Notes: generated from the sequence alone by a model not told the origin. A stretch of 59,659 nucleotides of DNA from Nocardioides antri (GCF_008373765.1 NZ_VUJW01000006.1:1-59659); one strand, 5' to 3'; counted from the first letter of the stretch, positions 18,093 to 25,949 are shown. Translations and numbers: made by a program.

Positions 18093-18412
18093 GCCGACAG
18101 CTCCCGGGCTCGGTCGGCCAGGGCGTCGAGGATGTCCTGGCGGGCCGGGGGCACCGAGACGTCGAGGGTCAGGTCCTGGTCGGTGCCGTCGACGGCGAAG
18201 GTGAAGAAGGAGCAGCACGACGTCTCGCGCGCGGTGAGGTCGCGGACGGTGTCGGCGAGGCCATCGTCGCCCGAGAGGTGCATCCGCACCTCGGTGCCGC
18301 GGGCCTCGACGCGGCGCACCGCCGAGGCGAACAGCGCGTCGAACTCGGCCACCCTCAGCGGCCGCTCCGCGGTGGGCAGCGTGCAGGCGTCGGTGTTCAG
18401 CAGGTTCTCCAT
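18089..18412 (-). CDS. small cysteine-containing protein, first gene of the MerR operon
   Basis: A 107-aa soluble protein starting at ATG 18412 (MENLLNTDACTLPTAERPLR); an alternative GTG/ATG-type extension to 18451 would run over the promoter dyad. It has an N-terminal Cys (Cys10) and a conserved-looking motif TARETSCCSFFTF around residue 72, where the CC pair could bind metal or be redox active. I do not recognise a characterised family; similar small proteins occur with MerR regulators in actinobacteria as far as I recall. Its stop overlaps the GTG of the regulator by 4 bp. Detoxification or sensing of a thiol-reactive metal is a reasonable guess, not shown. Confidence 0.7.
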   Translation of the reverse strand: MENLLNTDACTLPTAERPLRVAEFDALFASAVRRVEARGTEVRMHLSGDDGLADTVRDLTARETSCCSFFTFAVDGTDQDLTLDVSVPPARQDILDALADRARELSA

Positions 18413-18421
18413 GCCGTCCAC

Positions 18422-18451
18422 GATAAACCCGTACCTGGATACAGGTTGCAA
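18422..18451 (-). promoter_or_regulatory. MerR-type promoter of the metal-like operon
   Basis: Minus-strand TTGCAA (18446-18451) and TTTATC (18422-18427) are separated by 18 bp. Inside lies a perfect dyad, ACCTG-4 bp-CAGGT (18433-18446), as in MerR-family promoters. The predicted start is only a few bases before the ATG at 18412, so the message may be nearly leaderless. Confidence 0.6.
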
Positions 18452-18460
18452 TCCCTGTCC

Positions 18461-19096
18461 TCAGGCAGCTGTTCTCCGGGTGAACGTGAGGTGGGTCACC
18501 CCGCTCGGGGACGAGACCGTCTCCACGTCGTACGCGTCCTCGAGCGCCTCCAGGCCGTCCCAGATCCGGACGCCGCGGCCGAGCACGATCGGGACCTGGA
18601 CCAGGTGCATGTGGTCGACGAGACCGGCGGCGACGAAGTCACGGACGACGGTGGGGCCGCCGCCGATCCGGACGTCCTTGCCGTCCGCCGCGTCGCGAGC
18701 GGCCGCGAGGGCGTCGGCCGGGGACGCGTCGAGGAAGTGGAAGGTCGTGCCGCCCTCCATCTCCATCGGCGGTCGCGGACGGTGGGTCAGCACGAAGGTC
18801 GGCGTGTGGAACGGCGGGTTCGGGCCCCACCAGCCCCTCCAGTCCGGGTCGTCCTGCCAGCCGGGCGGGCCGAACTTGTTGGCGCCCATGATCTCCGCGC
18901 CGAAGCCCTGGCCATGACGCTCGGCGAAGGCGTTGTCGACGCCGGCGATGCCGCCGGCGTCCCAGAACCGGGTGGCGAACATCCACTCGTGCAGACGCTC
19001 GCCCGCATGGCCGAACGGCGCTTCGAGGGACTGCGGCTCACCGGTGCCGAAGCCGTCGAGGGAGATGGACATGTTGTGGATCCGGGCGAGTGACAT
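18461..19096 (-). CDS. dihydrofolate reductase/RibD C-terminal family protein
   Basis: A 211-aa reductase-fold protein. MSLARIHNMSISLDGFGTGE is the usual start of RibD_C/DHFR-like proteins; FVLTHRPRPP and KDVRIGGGPTVVRDFVAAGL form the NADPH-binding Rossmann-like part, and LVQVPIVLGRGVRIWDGLE is the typical C-terminal segment. Such stand-alone proteins are oxidoreductases of unknown substrate, common in actinobacteria. The start at 19096 is fixed by homology; longer frames are antisense shadows. Codon usage is like the neighbours. Confidence 0.87.
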   Translation of the reverse strand: MSLARIHNMSISLDGFGTGEPQSLEAPFGHAGERLHEWMFATRFWDAGGIAGVDNAFAERHGQGFGAEIMGANKFGPPGWQDDPDWRGWWGPNPPFHTPTFVLTHRPRPPMEMEGGTTFHFLDASPADALAAARDAADGKDVRIGGGPTVVRDFVAAGLVDHMHLVQVPIVLGRGVRIWDGLEALEDAYDVETVSSPSGVTHLTFTRRTAA

Positions 19097-19234
19097 CCGT
19101 GCGCTCCTCGGTGATGGCTCGTGGCGTCGGGTGAGCTGGCAGGTGGGACCGCCGGCCCGGCGCAAACTCATCGGCGCTCTGGCAGTTCCGCCGTTTCCCG
19201 GACAGTCCCGGGCATCGGGATCATTGTGGATCGC

Positions 19235-20557
19235 ATGAGCGCTCACGTCGCGCCGGCAGAGCAGGCCCTCCGCGCAGCAGTCGAGAGCAGCTGCGCGATC
19301 CAGGTGTCGCGAGAGGCCGCGGCGGCGTTCCTGAGCAACGAGCTGGACCACTGGCTCGACCCGTCGGTGCCGCCGGACGAGCTGGACGGCCTGGTGCTCG
19401 CCCGGCTGGTCACCCACGAGGTCCGATGGGTCGGCAAGCACTTCCTGGAGGCCGACCGGCTCGAGCGGCTCGCCGCCATCAAGAAGCGGTACGACGGAGC
19501 CGATCCCTACCTCGACGCGTTCCTCGGCTGCATCCTCGACAAGCACGAGGGCCGCTTCTGGAACCGCACCTACCTCTCGCTGCCGGTGCTCGAGGTCATC
19601 CTGGCCGAGCACGACCTGCTGCCCTCGGGCGTCGCCGCCCTGCTGGCCGCCGACATCATCCGCTACGAGCTGTGCGCGGCGCACCGCCGTACGGACATGT
19701 CGCCGGTGGGGCGCCCCGAGCCGCGGACCCTCCGCACGCGGGTGCGCCACTCGCTGAGGTTCATGACCTCGCACCTCGGCGGCCCGGACTCCGAGGGACT
19801 GCTCGCTGCCATCGCGCACGAGCCGGAGTCGGACCTGCCGACCCTCCTGCTGGAGCTGCCGGCGCCGCCCATCGCACTGGCAGGCGAGTGGCTCGAGCTG
19901 ACGGTGCAGCCCGTGTCGACCGTGCACGACGAGTACTTCTTCATGCGCGTCCTCCAGGCGCACGAGATGGCGTTCACCGGGATAAGCCGCCGCATGCGGA
20001 CGGCGATCGCCGCCCTCCGCGAGCAGGAGCTCGGCGCGGCCATCGGCCTGCTGGAGGAGATCGTCGCGTTCATGGACCGCAACGCGTCGCTGTTCCGGAT
20101 CGTCGCCACGATGCGGTACGAGGCGTTCCACACGTTCCGTGAGTTCACCGACGGGGCGAGCGCCATCCAGTCCGAGCAGTACAAGCGGTTCGAAGGGTTG
20201 TGCGGCGCGCCGCCGGCGACCCGCCTGGGGTCGCCGGCCTTCGACAGCGTGCCCGAGGTCCTCGCCGAGGTCAGCGACGGGCAGGACACGATGTCCGACG
20301 CCTACCGCGACGCACGGACGGCCGGGCGCCACCCGGAGGAGCTGGCGACCGTCGCCACCCTCCTGCGGAGCCTCGAGGACAGCCACCGGCGCTGGAAGGC
20401 CACCCACGTCACCCTGGCGACCCGGATGCTCGGCGACGCCCGCGGGTCCGGTCACACGTCGGGGGTCGGCTACCTCAGCCAGTGGGTCGACCACCGCCTG
20501 TTCTGGCAGCTGCCCGAGATCGGGGTCACCGACGCCCGCCGTCCCGCCGCGGACTAG
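19235..20557 (+). CDS. tryptophan 2,3-dioxygenase-like haem protein, long form
   Basis: A 440-aa protein whose second half (about 230-430) follows the TDO fold. VHDEYFFMRVLQAHEMAFTG matches the TDO helix DExxFxxxHQxYExxFxxI. FHTFREFTDGASAIQSEQYK matches the substrate-Arg/FQS region. THVTLATRMLGDARGSGHTS with GVGYL matches the proximal-haem His and GTGGSSG region. The distal-pocket His of TDO (His76 in human TDO) is Leu here, with a His two residues later. The first about 220 residues are an extra helical domain not found in ordinary TDO (about 280 aa). No kynurenine genes are nearby, so the substrate may differ from tryptophan. Its stop overlaps the convergent reductase stop by 4 bp. Confidence 0.75.
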   Translation: MSAHVAPAEQALRAAVESSCAIQVSREAAAAFLSNELDHWLDPSVPPDELDGLVLARLVTHEVRWVGKHFLEADRLERLAAIKKRYDGADPYLDAFLGCILDKHEGRFWNRTYLSLPVLEVILAEHDLLPSGVAALLAADIIRYELCAAHRRTDMSPVGRPEPRTLRTRVRHSLRFMTSHLGGPDSEGLLAAIAHEPESDLPTLLLELPAPPIALAGEWLELTVQPVSTVHDEYFFMRVLQAHEMAFTGISRRMRTAIAALREQELGAAIGLLEEIVAFMDRNASLFRIVATMRYEAFHTFREFTDGASAIQSEQYKRFEGLCGAPPATRLGSPAFDSVPEVLAEVSDGQDTMSDAYRDARTAGRHPEELATVATLLRSLEDSHRRWKATHVTLATRMLGDARGSGHTSGVGYLSQWVDHRLFWQLPEIGVTDARRPAAD

Positions 20558-21147
20558 GCAGCCGTCGCCCCGACCGAGCGGACCTGCCGCAGGGCATGGC
20601 CCCAGAGCGTCACCTCGTCGAGGAGCGTCTCGAGGTAGCCCGCGAGCTGGGGACGGGGCGCGAGCCGCTCGAAGTCCTCGAAGTCGAGGTAGAGCGAGAG
20701 CCCGACGTACTGCCGGACCACCGGGACCTTGAGCTCGCCGAAGATCTGGCGAAGGTGCTCGGCGGCACGGGCCCCGTTCTCCGCGCCGTAGGCGACCACG
20801 CCGGCGACCTTGTGGTTCCACTCCGCGAAGAGGTAGTCGATGGCGTTCTTCAGCACGCCCGGGATCGAGTGGTTGTACTCGGGCGTGACGACGATGAACC
20901 CGTCGTACGCGGCGATGGTCGAGGCCCAGGCGCGGGTGTGCGGCTCGCTGTACGAGCCGAGGATCGGAGGCAACGACTCGTCGAGGTGCGGGAGCGGGTG
21001 GTCGGCGAGGTCGATGACGTCGTACGTCGCGTCGTCCCGTCGCACTGCGGCCTCGTGCACCCAGGTGGCCACCTGGCCGCCGCGCCGGCCGGGCCGGGTG
21101 CTGCCGACGATGATCGCGATTCGGAGCTTGTCGTGTTCGTTGGTCAT
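20554..21147 (-). CDS. NADPH-dependent FMN reductase family protein
   Basis: A 197-aa flavodoxin-like reductase. The phosphate-binding loop is IIVGSTRPGRRGGQVATWV (about 11-29), and the flavin/quinone region is VVTPEYNHSIPGVLKNAIDY (about 83-102). Both are hallmarks of the NADPH_FMN_red family (azoreductase, quinone or chromate reductases). The start is the ATG at 21147; the longer open frame crosses the divergent XRE gene. It is divergent from an XRE-type regulator, with an inverted repeat between them, so regulator and reductase likely form a response pair. Confidence 0.9.
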   Translation of the reverse strand: MTNEHDKLRIAIIVGSTRPGRRGGQVATWVHEAAVRRDDATYDVIDLADHPLPHLDESLPPILGSYSEPHTRAWASTIAAYDGFIVVTPEYNHSIPGVLKNAIDYLFAEWNHKVAGVVAYGAENGARAAEHLRQIFGELKVPVVRQYVGLSLYLDFEDFERLAPRPQLAGYLETLLDEVTLWGHALRQVRSVGATAA

Positions 21148-21195
21148 GCCTCCAACCTGGCGCCGCTGCACGGCGGGCGGGAGGCCGTGGTGAGG

Positions 21196-21214
21196 GTGGC
21201 CCCCGCAGGGCCAC
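21196..21214. promoter_or_regulatory. inverted repeat between FMN reductase and XRE regulator
   Basis: GTGGCCC (21196-21202), 5 bp, GGGCCAC (21208-21214) is a perfect 7-bp inverted repeat in the 100-bp divergent region. It is a candidate operator for the adjacent XRE protein. Confidence 0.45.
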
Positions 21215-21247
21215 GCTGCGGTCTTGGGTCCGGTGGAGAATGACGGG

Positions 21248-22090
21248 GTGATCGAAGGTGAGCTGGGCAGCTTCCTGAGGGCGCGCCGGGAGGCGGTGCA
21301 GCCCGAGGACGTCGGCCTGCCCCGGGGCGAGCGCCGTCGGACGCCGGGACTGCGGCGCTCGGAGCTGGCGACCCTGGCCGGCATCAGCGTCGAGTACCTC
21401 ACCCGGCTGGAGCAGGGACGGGACCGACGGCCGTCGACCCAGGTCGTGGCGGCGGTCGCGGACGCGCTCCGGCTCGATGCCGGCGACCGGTTGCACCTCC
21501 ACCAGCTGGTGGCGCTGAGCCAGGGCACCGAGCTGGTCTGCGGCGAGGGCTGCCCGGGCGAGCGGGACGTGCCGCCGGGACTGCTCTCCGTGCTCGACCG
21601 GCTCGAGCCGACACCCGCCGTGGTGGTGGGCCGTCGTACCGAGCTGGTGGCGTGGACCGACGCGTTCGACCGCCTGGTCCGGCCGCTCGGCATGCTCGAA
21701 GGAGAGCAGCCCGACCTGCTTCGCTACGCCTTCACGGACGAGCGCGCCCGGAGCGCGGTCGACAACTGGTCGGTCCTGGCCGACGCGCTGGTGACGTGGC
21801 TGCACCTCCAGAGCGGGGCAGACACCGGCGCCGTCGTCGCGGATCTCTCGGCATCGCTCGGCGAGGAGTTCAGCTCGCGCTGGGAGAGCCGGCCGACGGG
21901 CACCCCCGACCTGGGCCTGCGCGCCGTCGCGCATCCCGAGGTCGGGCTGGTGCGGATCGCCCCGCAGGTCCTGCTGGCCGGTGGCGGACTGACCCTGGTC
22001 GTGCTCCTCCCCGAGGACGCCGCGGCGCAAGCGGCCCTCGACCGCCTCGTCGGCATGCGCCCCGGCGGTCTCCGCCAGGTCTCTCCCTAG
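21248..22090 (+). CDS. XRE-family regulator with MmyB-like ligand-binding domain
   Basis: The 280-aa reading starts at GTG 21248 (VIEGELGSFLRARREAVQ), which has GGAG about 9 bp upstream. An ATG at 21224 would add eight residues. The N-terminal HTH_31/XRE domain (about 5-75) carries the characteristic TPGLRRSELATLAGISVEYL and RLEQGRDRRPSTQVVAAVAD. The C-terminal part (about 100-270) follows the MmyB-like PAS-type ligand-binding domain (PAVVVGRRTELVAWTDAFDR, ending in LVVLLPED). In this family the regulator commonly sits divergent from a reductase, as here. Confidence 0.88.
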   Translation: MIEGELGSFLRARREAVQPEDVGLPRGERRRTPGLRRSELATLAGISVEYLTRLEQGRDRRPSTQVVAAVADALRLDAGDRLHLHQLVALSQGTELVCGEGCPGERDVPPGLLSVLDRLEPTPAVVVGRRTELVAWTDAFDRLVRPLGMLEGEQPDLLRYAFTDERARSAVDNWSVLADALVTWLHLQSGADTGAVVADLSASLGEEFSSRWESRPTGTPDLGLRAVAHPEVGLVRIAPQVLLAGGGLTLVVLLPEDAAAQAALDRLVGMRPGGLRQVSP

Positions 22091-22129
22091 CCCGGCAGCG
22101 GGGTCTCCCGCAGCGGGCCGCCGTCGACG

Positions 22130-22178
22130 AGGAGCCGGCCACCCGTCCTTGACCGTTCTTGCGCGGTCACCGGCTCCT
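22130..22178. terminator. nested hairpin between convergent XRE and TetR genes
   Basis: AGGAGCCGG (22130-22138) pairs with CCGGCTCCT (22170-22178), and inside it GACCG (22151-22155) pairs with CGGTC (22164-22168). The right arm reaches 12 bases into the TetR 3' end. It is a candidate shared transcription end for two convergent genes; there is no T-run. Confidence 0.4.
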
Positions 22179-22898
22179 GCGCGGCGCCAGTGCGGCGAGG
22201 CCGTCGATCACCCGGGCGAGCCCGAACTCCCACGCCACGGCCGGGCTGCTGACACCGTCCAACGCCTCCCCGGCCGCGGCTCCGACGCTGCGGGCGACCG
22301 GGTGGTCGTCGCCGACGTACGACGCGAGCCTGGCGCCCCACTCCGGCCAGTGCTCGGCGAGCTCGCCGGCCCGTGGCTGAGGGCGGAGGTTGCGGGCACT
22401 GGAGCGGACGAAGTCGAGGACGAACGTGAGTGCCGCGTCCCACGTCACCGGGTCCAGCCGGAGCGGGGCGAGAGCACCGAGCTCGTGGTCGTACTTGGCG
22501 ATCGTCCCGGGTCCCAGGGCTGCGCGGTCGTCGGTGATGTCGAGCAGCCACGGGTGCGCCCCGAGCAGCGCCAGGTTGGACTCCGCCACCCGCCGGACCC
22601 GGGCCCGCCAGCCCAGGCGACCGAAGGAGGGGCGGTCCATCTGCGCGTGGGCCGCGTCGACCATCAGCACCAGGAGGTCGTCGCGGCTGTTGACATGGGT
22701 GTAGACCGACATGGTCGAGACGTCGAGCTCACCGGCGAGCCGGCGGATCGTCACCGCCCCCAGCCCGTCGGCATCTGCGAGCCCGAGCGCTGCGTCCACG
22801 ACCGTCCCGGTCGAGACCCGGGCCCGCGGTCCGCGGCTGCCCCGGGCAGGAGCGCCCGGGTGGTCGCGCCAGAGCAGGTCGATCAGCGGTCGCGGCAT
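22167..22898 (-). CDS. TetR family regulator (TetR_C-type, class of TetR/ErtX-like repressors)
   Basis: A 243-aa repressor from ATG 22898 (MPRPLIDLLWRDHPG), with GGAG 5 bp upstream. After a basic leader, the HTH is STGTVVDAALGLADADGLGA and VTIRRLAGELDVSTMSVYTH with VNSRDDLLVLMVD, which is the TetR pattern with the C-terminal TetR_C domain of tetracycline-repressor type (about 105-240). It is divergent from a VOC protein gene, with a clear operator-like triple repeat in between, suggesting the VOC protein is the regulated resistance or ligand-binding partner. Confidence 0.88.
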   Translation of the reverse strand: MPRPLIDLLWRDHPGAPARGSRGPRARVSTGTVVDAALGLADADGLGAVTIRRLAGELDVSTMSVYTHVNSRDDLLVLMVDAAHAQMDRPSFGRLGWRARVRRVAESNLALLGAHPWLLDITDDRAALGPGTIAKYDHELGALAPLRLDPVTWDAALTFVLDFVRSSARNLRPQPRAGELAEHWPEWGARLASYVGDDHPVARSVGAAAGEALDGVSSPAVAWEFGLARVIDGLAALAPRRSR

Positions 22899-22930
22899 TT
22901 CTTCTCCATCGCGGGAATCTTCCCATAACG

Positions 22931-22952
22931 CTGTACGTTGTACGGCGTACAG
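22931..22952. promoter_or_regulatory. triple-GTAC operator between TetR and VOC genes
   Basis: CTGTAC (22931-22936) and GTACAG (22947-22952) are perfect inverted arms, and GTAC recurs at 22933, 22940 and 22947, exactly every 7 bp. The site lies in the AT-richer divergent promoter between the two genes, as expected for an operator of the TetR protein. Confidence 0.6.
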
Positions 22953-22977
22953 AGTTAGTGTCACGAAAGGAACCCGC

Positions 22978-23367
22978 ATGCAGGCCACCTCCGCCGCCAT
23001 CTCGCTGAACGTCCCCGACGTCCACGCGTCCGTACGTTTCGCCACCACCCACCTCGGGTTCACCGAGGCGATGGCGGCAGAGGGGTTCGTCTCGCTCGAG
23101 CACCCGACTGCCGGCGCCAACGTGATCTTCCTGAGCGTGGGCCTTCCCACCTTCAAGCCGCAGGAGATCGCCGGAGCCGCCGGCCAGGGCACGCTGCTCG
23201 TCCTGGTCGTGGACGACCTGGACTCCGAGTTCGCCCGCATCGCCGGCGGCGGCGCCCGCGTCGTGACTCCTCCGGAGACCGAGCCCTGGGGCGAGCGCTA
23301 CTGCCAGTTCGCCGACGACAACGGTCTGATCTGGCAGCTGGTGCAGTGGGTCACTCCTCCGGAGTGA
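22978..23367 (+). CDS. VOC family protein (glyoxalase/bleomycin-resistance-like)
   Basis: A 129-aa single VOC domain: SAAISLNVPDVHASVRFATT (first strand and helix), LVLVVDDLDSEFARIAGGGA, and the C-terminal RYCQFADDNGLIWQLVQW. Proteins of this size dimerise and either carry out metal-dependent chemistry or bind drugs. The ATG at 22978 follows GAAAGGAACC. Divergence from a TetR regulator with a shared operator suggests induction by a small ligand. Confidence 0.85.
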   Translation: MQATSAAISLNVPDVHASVRFATTHLGFTEAMAAEGFVSLEHPTAGANVIFLSVGLPTFKPQEIAGAAGQGTLLVLVVDDLDSEFARIAGGGARVVTPPETEPWGERYCQFADDNGLIWQLVQWVTPPE

Positions 23368-23429
23368 CAGTTCGGCAGGAGGAGTCACGGGCGATGTCCG
23401 CGCCGGCGTCGCCCCGGTCGCAACAGGAC

Positions 23430-23924
23430 CTAGAGATCGGCGCCGAACACCAGTGCGTCGCCGCCGTTCTTGAAGACCCGACGCTCCAGCCGGAGCCCGA
23501 TCTTCTCCGCCACCCGCTGCGACGGCAGGTTCTCGGGACGGATGATCGCGACCAGGTGGGACACACCGGCATCCCGGGCCACGTCGCGGACCGACGCGGC
23601 GGCCTCGGTCGCGAGGCCCTGGCCCCGCAGGGCGAGGTGCACGTGGTAGCCCACCTCGACGAAGGGCTCGCCCTCGACGTCCTGGATGGTGAGCCCGCAG
23701 TCACCGACGAACCTGCCGTCGTGCGTCTCGACCACCCACAGCCCGTGACCGTGCTCGGCGTAGTTCCGCCTGTTCCACGCGATCCAGTGCTCGGCGTCGG
23801 CCCGGGTCCGCTGCCGGCGGCCTGGCCGGGCGGGGTCAGGCGCGGAGAGGACTGCCTCCACCTCGTCGAGATCCGCGTCGGTCATCTCACGGAACCGCAA
23901 TCGGGCGGTCGGGGCCGGGAGCAC
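23430..23924 (-). CDS. GNAT family N-acetyltransferase (RimJ/RimL type)
   Basis: A 164-aa acetyltransferase. It starts LPAPTARLRFREMTDADLDE, typical for RimJ/RimL-like GNATs. The acetyl-CoA loop is GLATEAAASVRDVARDAGVS (pattern of RGxGxA...A) after the strand EVGYHVHLALRGQGLA. IRPENLPSQRVAEKIGLRLE is the C-terminal Asn/helix region. These enzymes acetylate protein N-termini or small molecules; the substrate is unknown. It sits alone on the minus strand between the VOC gene and the epimerase-like gene. Confidence 0.88.
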   Translation of the reverse strand: MLPAPTARLRFREMTDADLDEVEAVLSAPDPARPGRRQRTRADAEHWIAWNRRNYAEHGHGLWVVETHDGRFVGDCGLTIQDVEGEPFVEVGYHVHLALRGQGLATEAAASVRDVARDAGVSHLVAIIRPENLPSQRVAEKIGLRLERRVFKNGGDALVFGADL

Positions 23925-23971
23925 GCACGCACCTTAGTGGCGTTCCCGCGTGCTCCCGGTCGCCCCTTGCC

Positions 23972-24919
23972 TCAGCCCATCCCGGTGCGGAAGCCTTCGC
24001 GCCAGCTGGCGTACCGCGGCGTCCAGCCGAGCTCGCGCTTGGCCTTCGCGTTCGACGACCCTCGCACCGTGGTCATCAGGGCCACGCCGAACTCACCGAT
24101 CAGCGGCTTGGCCAGCCAGGCGGGCAGCCGCATCGGCTTCTTGCCCCCGAGCTGCTCGGCCAGGTAGGGCAGCCACTCGCCGATCGGAGCGGGGTCGTCG
24201 TCGACGATGTTGTAGACGCCCGGCGCTCCTCGCTCGATCGCGGCGACAGTCGCAGCCGCGGCGTCCTCGATGTGGATCCACGACCACACCCCGGTCCCGC
24301 CACCGACCACCGGGAACTTCGCGCGCCGCACCATCTCACCCATCTCCCCGGTGCGCGACAGGGCGTTGCCGGGCCCGTAGAAGTTGCCGTAGCGCAGCAC
24401 CACACCCTCGATGCCGGGGGCCGTGGTGACGGCCCGCTCGACGTGCTTGATGGCGCGCAGCGACTCCCGCGCCGCCTTGCCCGGGTCGTCGATGAGCGGG
24501 TCCTCCTCGGTCTTGACCGGCCCGCCTGTGCGCTGGTTGGTCCAGTGCCCGCCGTAGCTCTGGGCGACGAAGCGTCGTACGCCGACCTCCCGTGCGGCGG
24601 CGAGCAGGTGGTCGGTGGCCTCGGTCCGCAGCCGGTTGGTCATCGCGAATTCCCGGTCCCACTTCTTCATGTTCCCCGACAGCGAGCTCAGCGCGGTGAG
24701 CTGATGGACGACGACGTCCGGCTTGGCCTCGACGACGGCGGCGCGCACGCTGCGGGCGTCGAGCGGGTCCATCACGATGCCGGTGGCGCCCAGCGCGTCG
24801 ACGGCGGCGCGGCCTGCCTCCTTGCGACTCGATCCGAACACCTCGTGGCCGGCCTCGGTCAGCAGCGGCACGAGACGGCTTCCCAGCGCTCCGGTCGCAC
24901 CGGCGATGAAGATCCGCAT
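23972..24919 (-). CDS. NAD-dependent epimerase/dehydratase family protein
   Basis: A 315-aa extended SDR. The cofactor motif is MRIFIAGATGALGSRLVPLL. The Tyr-Lys region is unusual: VAQSYGGHWTNQR carries the Tyr, followed by a spaced Lys. The 3' half (VVLRYGNFYGPGNALSRTGE, WSWIHIEDAAAATVAAIERG, YNIVDDDPAPIGEWLPYLAE) is typical of the atypical SDRs close to sugar epimerases. The true start is ATG 24919; the longer frame shadows the sigma-factor side. Upstream is a near-consensus ECF41 promoter, and divergently encoded is an ECF41 sigma factor, so this gene is the probable target. Confidence 0.9.
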   Translation of the reverse strand: MRIFIAGATGALGSRLVPLLTEAGHEVFGSSRKEAGRAAVDALGATGIVMDPLDARSVRAAVVEAKPDVVVHQLTALSSLSGNMKKWDREFAMTNRLRTEATDHLLAAAREVGVRRFVAQSYGGHWTNQRTGGPVKTEEDPLIDDPGKAARESLRAIKHVERAVTTAPGIEGVVLRYGNFYGPGNALSRTGEMGEMVRRAKFPVVGGGTGVWSWIHIEDAAAATVAAIERGAPGVYNIVDDDPAPIGEWLPYLAEQLGGKKPMRLPAWLAKPLIGEFGVALMTTVRGSSNAKAKRELGWTPRYASWREGFRTGMG

Positions 24920-24957
24920 GGTCCTTCTCCCTTCGGGTTTGCGAGTTTGGCCCCTTC

Positions 24958-24985
24958 GACGGGAGTGGCCAGGCGTTTTGTGACA
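24958..24985 (-). promoter_or_regulatory. ECF41-type promoter of the epimerase-like gene
   Basis: On the minus strand TGTCACA (24979-24985) and CGTC (24958-24961) are separated by 17 bp, closely matching the published ECF41 promoter TGTCACA-n16-CGTC. It lies 39 bp before the ATG at 24919 and next to an ECF41 sigma gene, which makes recognition by that sigma factor very likely. Confidence 0.75.
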
Positions 24986-25037
24986 ACCCCGCGAAATCCG
25001 TGGCCGGGTGGTTGCCCGAGGGCGGCACGCTGTGGCC

Positions 25038-25949
25038 ATGACGACCACGCTTGCCGAGGCCCACGACGAGCTGCGGCCGCTGATGTTCTCGATCGCCTAC
25101 CGCATGCTCGGCAGCGTCGTGGAGGCCGAGGACGTCGTGCAGGAAGCCTTCCTCCGCCTGCACCGCAGCCCTCAGGACGGGGTGGACAACCTCGAGGCCT
25201 ACGCGACCACCGTCACGACCAGGCTGGCCATCGACACGTTGCGCTCCGCCCGCGTGCGCCGGGAGCGGTACGTCGGGCCGTGGCTGCCGGAGCCGATCGT
25301 CGACTCCGCCGACGCGGACCCCGCGCACCGGCTCGAGCTCGACGAGACGGTGTCGACGGCGTTCCTCGTGCTGCTCGAGGCCCTCTCGCCGGTGGAGCGG
25401 GCGGTGTTCGTGCTGCGCGAGGTGATCGGCTACGAGTACGCCGAGGTCGCGGCGGTCGTCGACAAGAGCGAGGCGAACTGCCGGCAGATCTTCGCCCGGG
25501 CGAGGAAGCGGATCAACGACGGAAGGCCGCGGTTCGAGGCGTCCCGCGAGGACCGCGACCGGCTGGCGGCGGAGTTCCTCGCCGCGATCAGCGACGGGGA
25601 CCTTACCGGCCTGGAGCGGTTGCTCGCCGAGGACGTGGTGTTCGTCGGCGACGGTGGCGGCCGGGCTCCGGCGATCCAGAAGCCGATGACAGGTGCGGTG
25701 TCGGTGGCCAGGTTCCTGCTCGGCCTGATGCGCCAGGGCGAGCGGTTCGGCGTACTCCTCGACCTCGTGCACGCCAACGGCCAGCCGGCCCTGCGGACCC
25801 GGGCCGCCGACGGCGCGCTGCTCGGCGTGATGACGATCGACGTCGACGCCGACCGGATCGTCGGGCTCCACAACGTCCTCAACCCCGACAAGCTCGGCCA
25901 CCTCGGGCCGGTGGGTGACCTCAACACGCTGCTCGGCCGCCGCGCCTGA
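25038..25949 (+). CDS. sigJ: ECF41-type RNA polymerase sigma factor (SigJ-like) with SnoaL-like C-terminal domain
   Basis: A 303-aa sigma factor from ATG 25038. Region 2 reads RPLMFSIAYRMLGSVVEAED VVQEAF in two pieces (about 14-40), and region 4 spans about 110-165 (LSPVERAVFVLREVIGYEYA). The extended C-terminal SnoaL-like domain (about 180-303) carries the ECF41 hallmarks: WLPEP in the linker (about 80), DGGGR (about 210) and NPDK near the end. In ECF41 proteins this extension acts like a built-in regulator in place of an anti-sigma factor. The divergent epimerase-like gene with a matching promoter is the expected target, as ECF41 genes usually sit beside carboxymuconolactone decarboxylases, oxidoreductases or epimerases. 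Confidence 0.93.
   Translation: MTTTLAEAHDELRPLMFSIAYRMLGSVVEAEDVVQEAFLRLHRSPQDGVDNLEAYATTVTTRLAIDTLRSARVRRERYVGPWLPEPIVDSADADPAHRLELDETVSTAFLVLLEALSPVERAVFVLREVIGYEYAEVAAVVDKSEANCRQIFARARKRINDGRPRFEASREDRDRLAAEFLAAISDGDLTGLERLLAEDVVFVGDGGGRAPAIQKPMTGAVSVARFLLGLMRQGERFGVLLDLVHANGQPALRTRAADGALLGVMTIDVDADRIVGLHNVLNPDKLGHLGPVGDLNTLLGRRA

Noticed and set aside
18461-22030. 1189-codon minus-strand ORF
   Set aside because: Only its last 211 codons (RibD/DHFR-like) look real; the rest runs antisense through the TDO-like and XRE genes.
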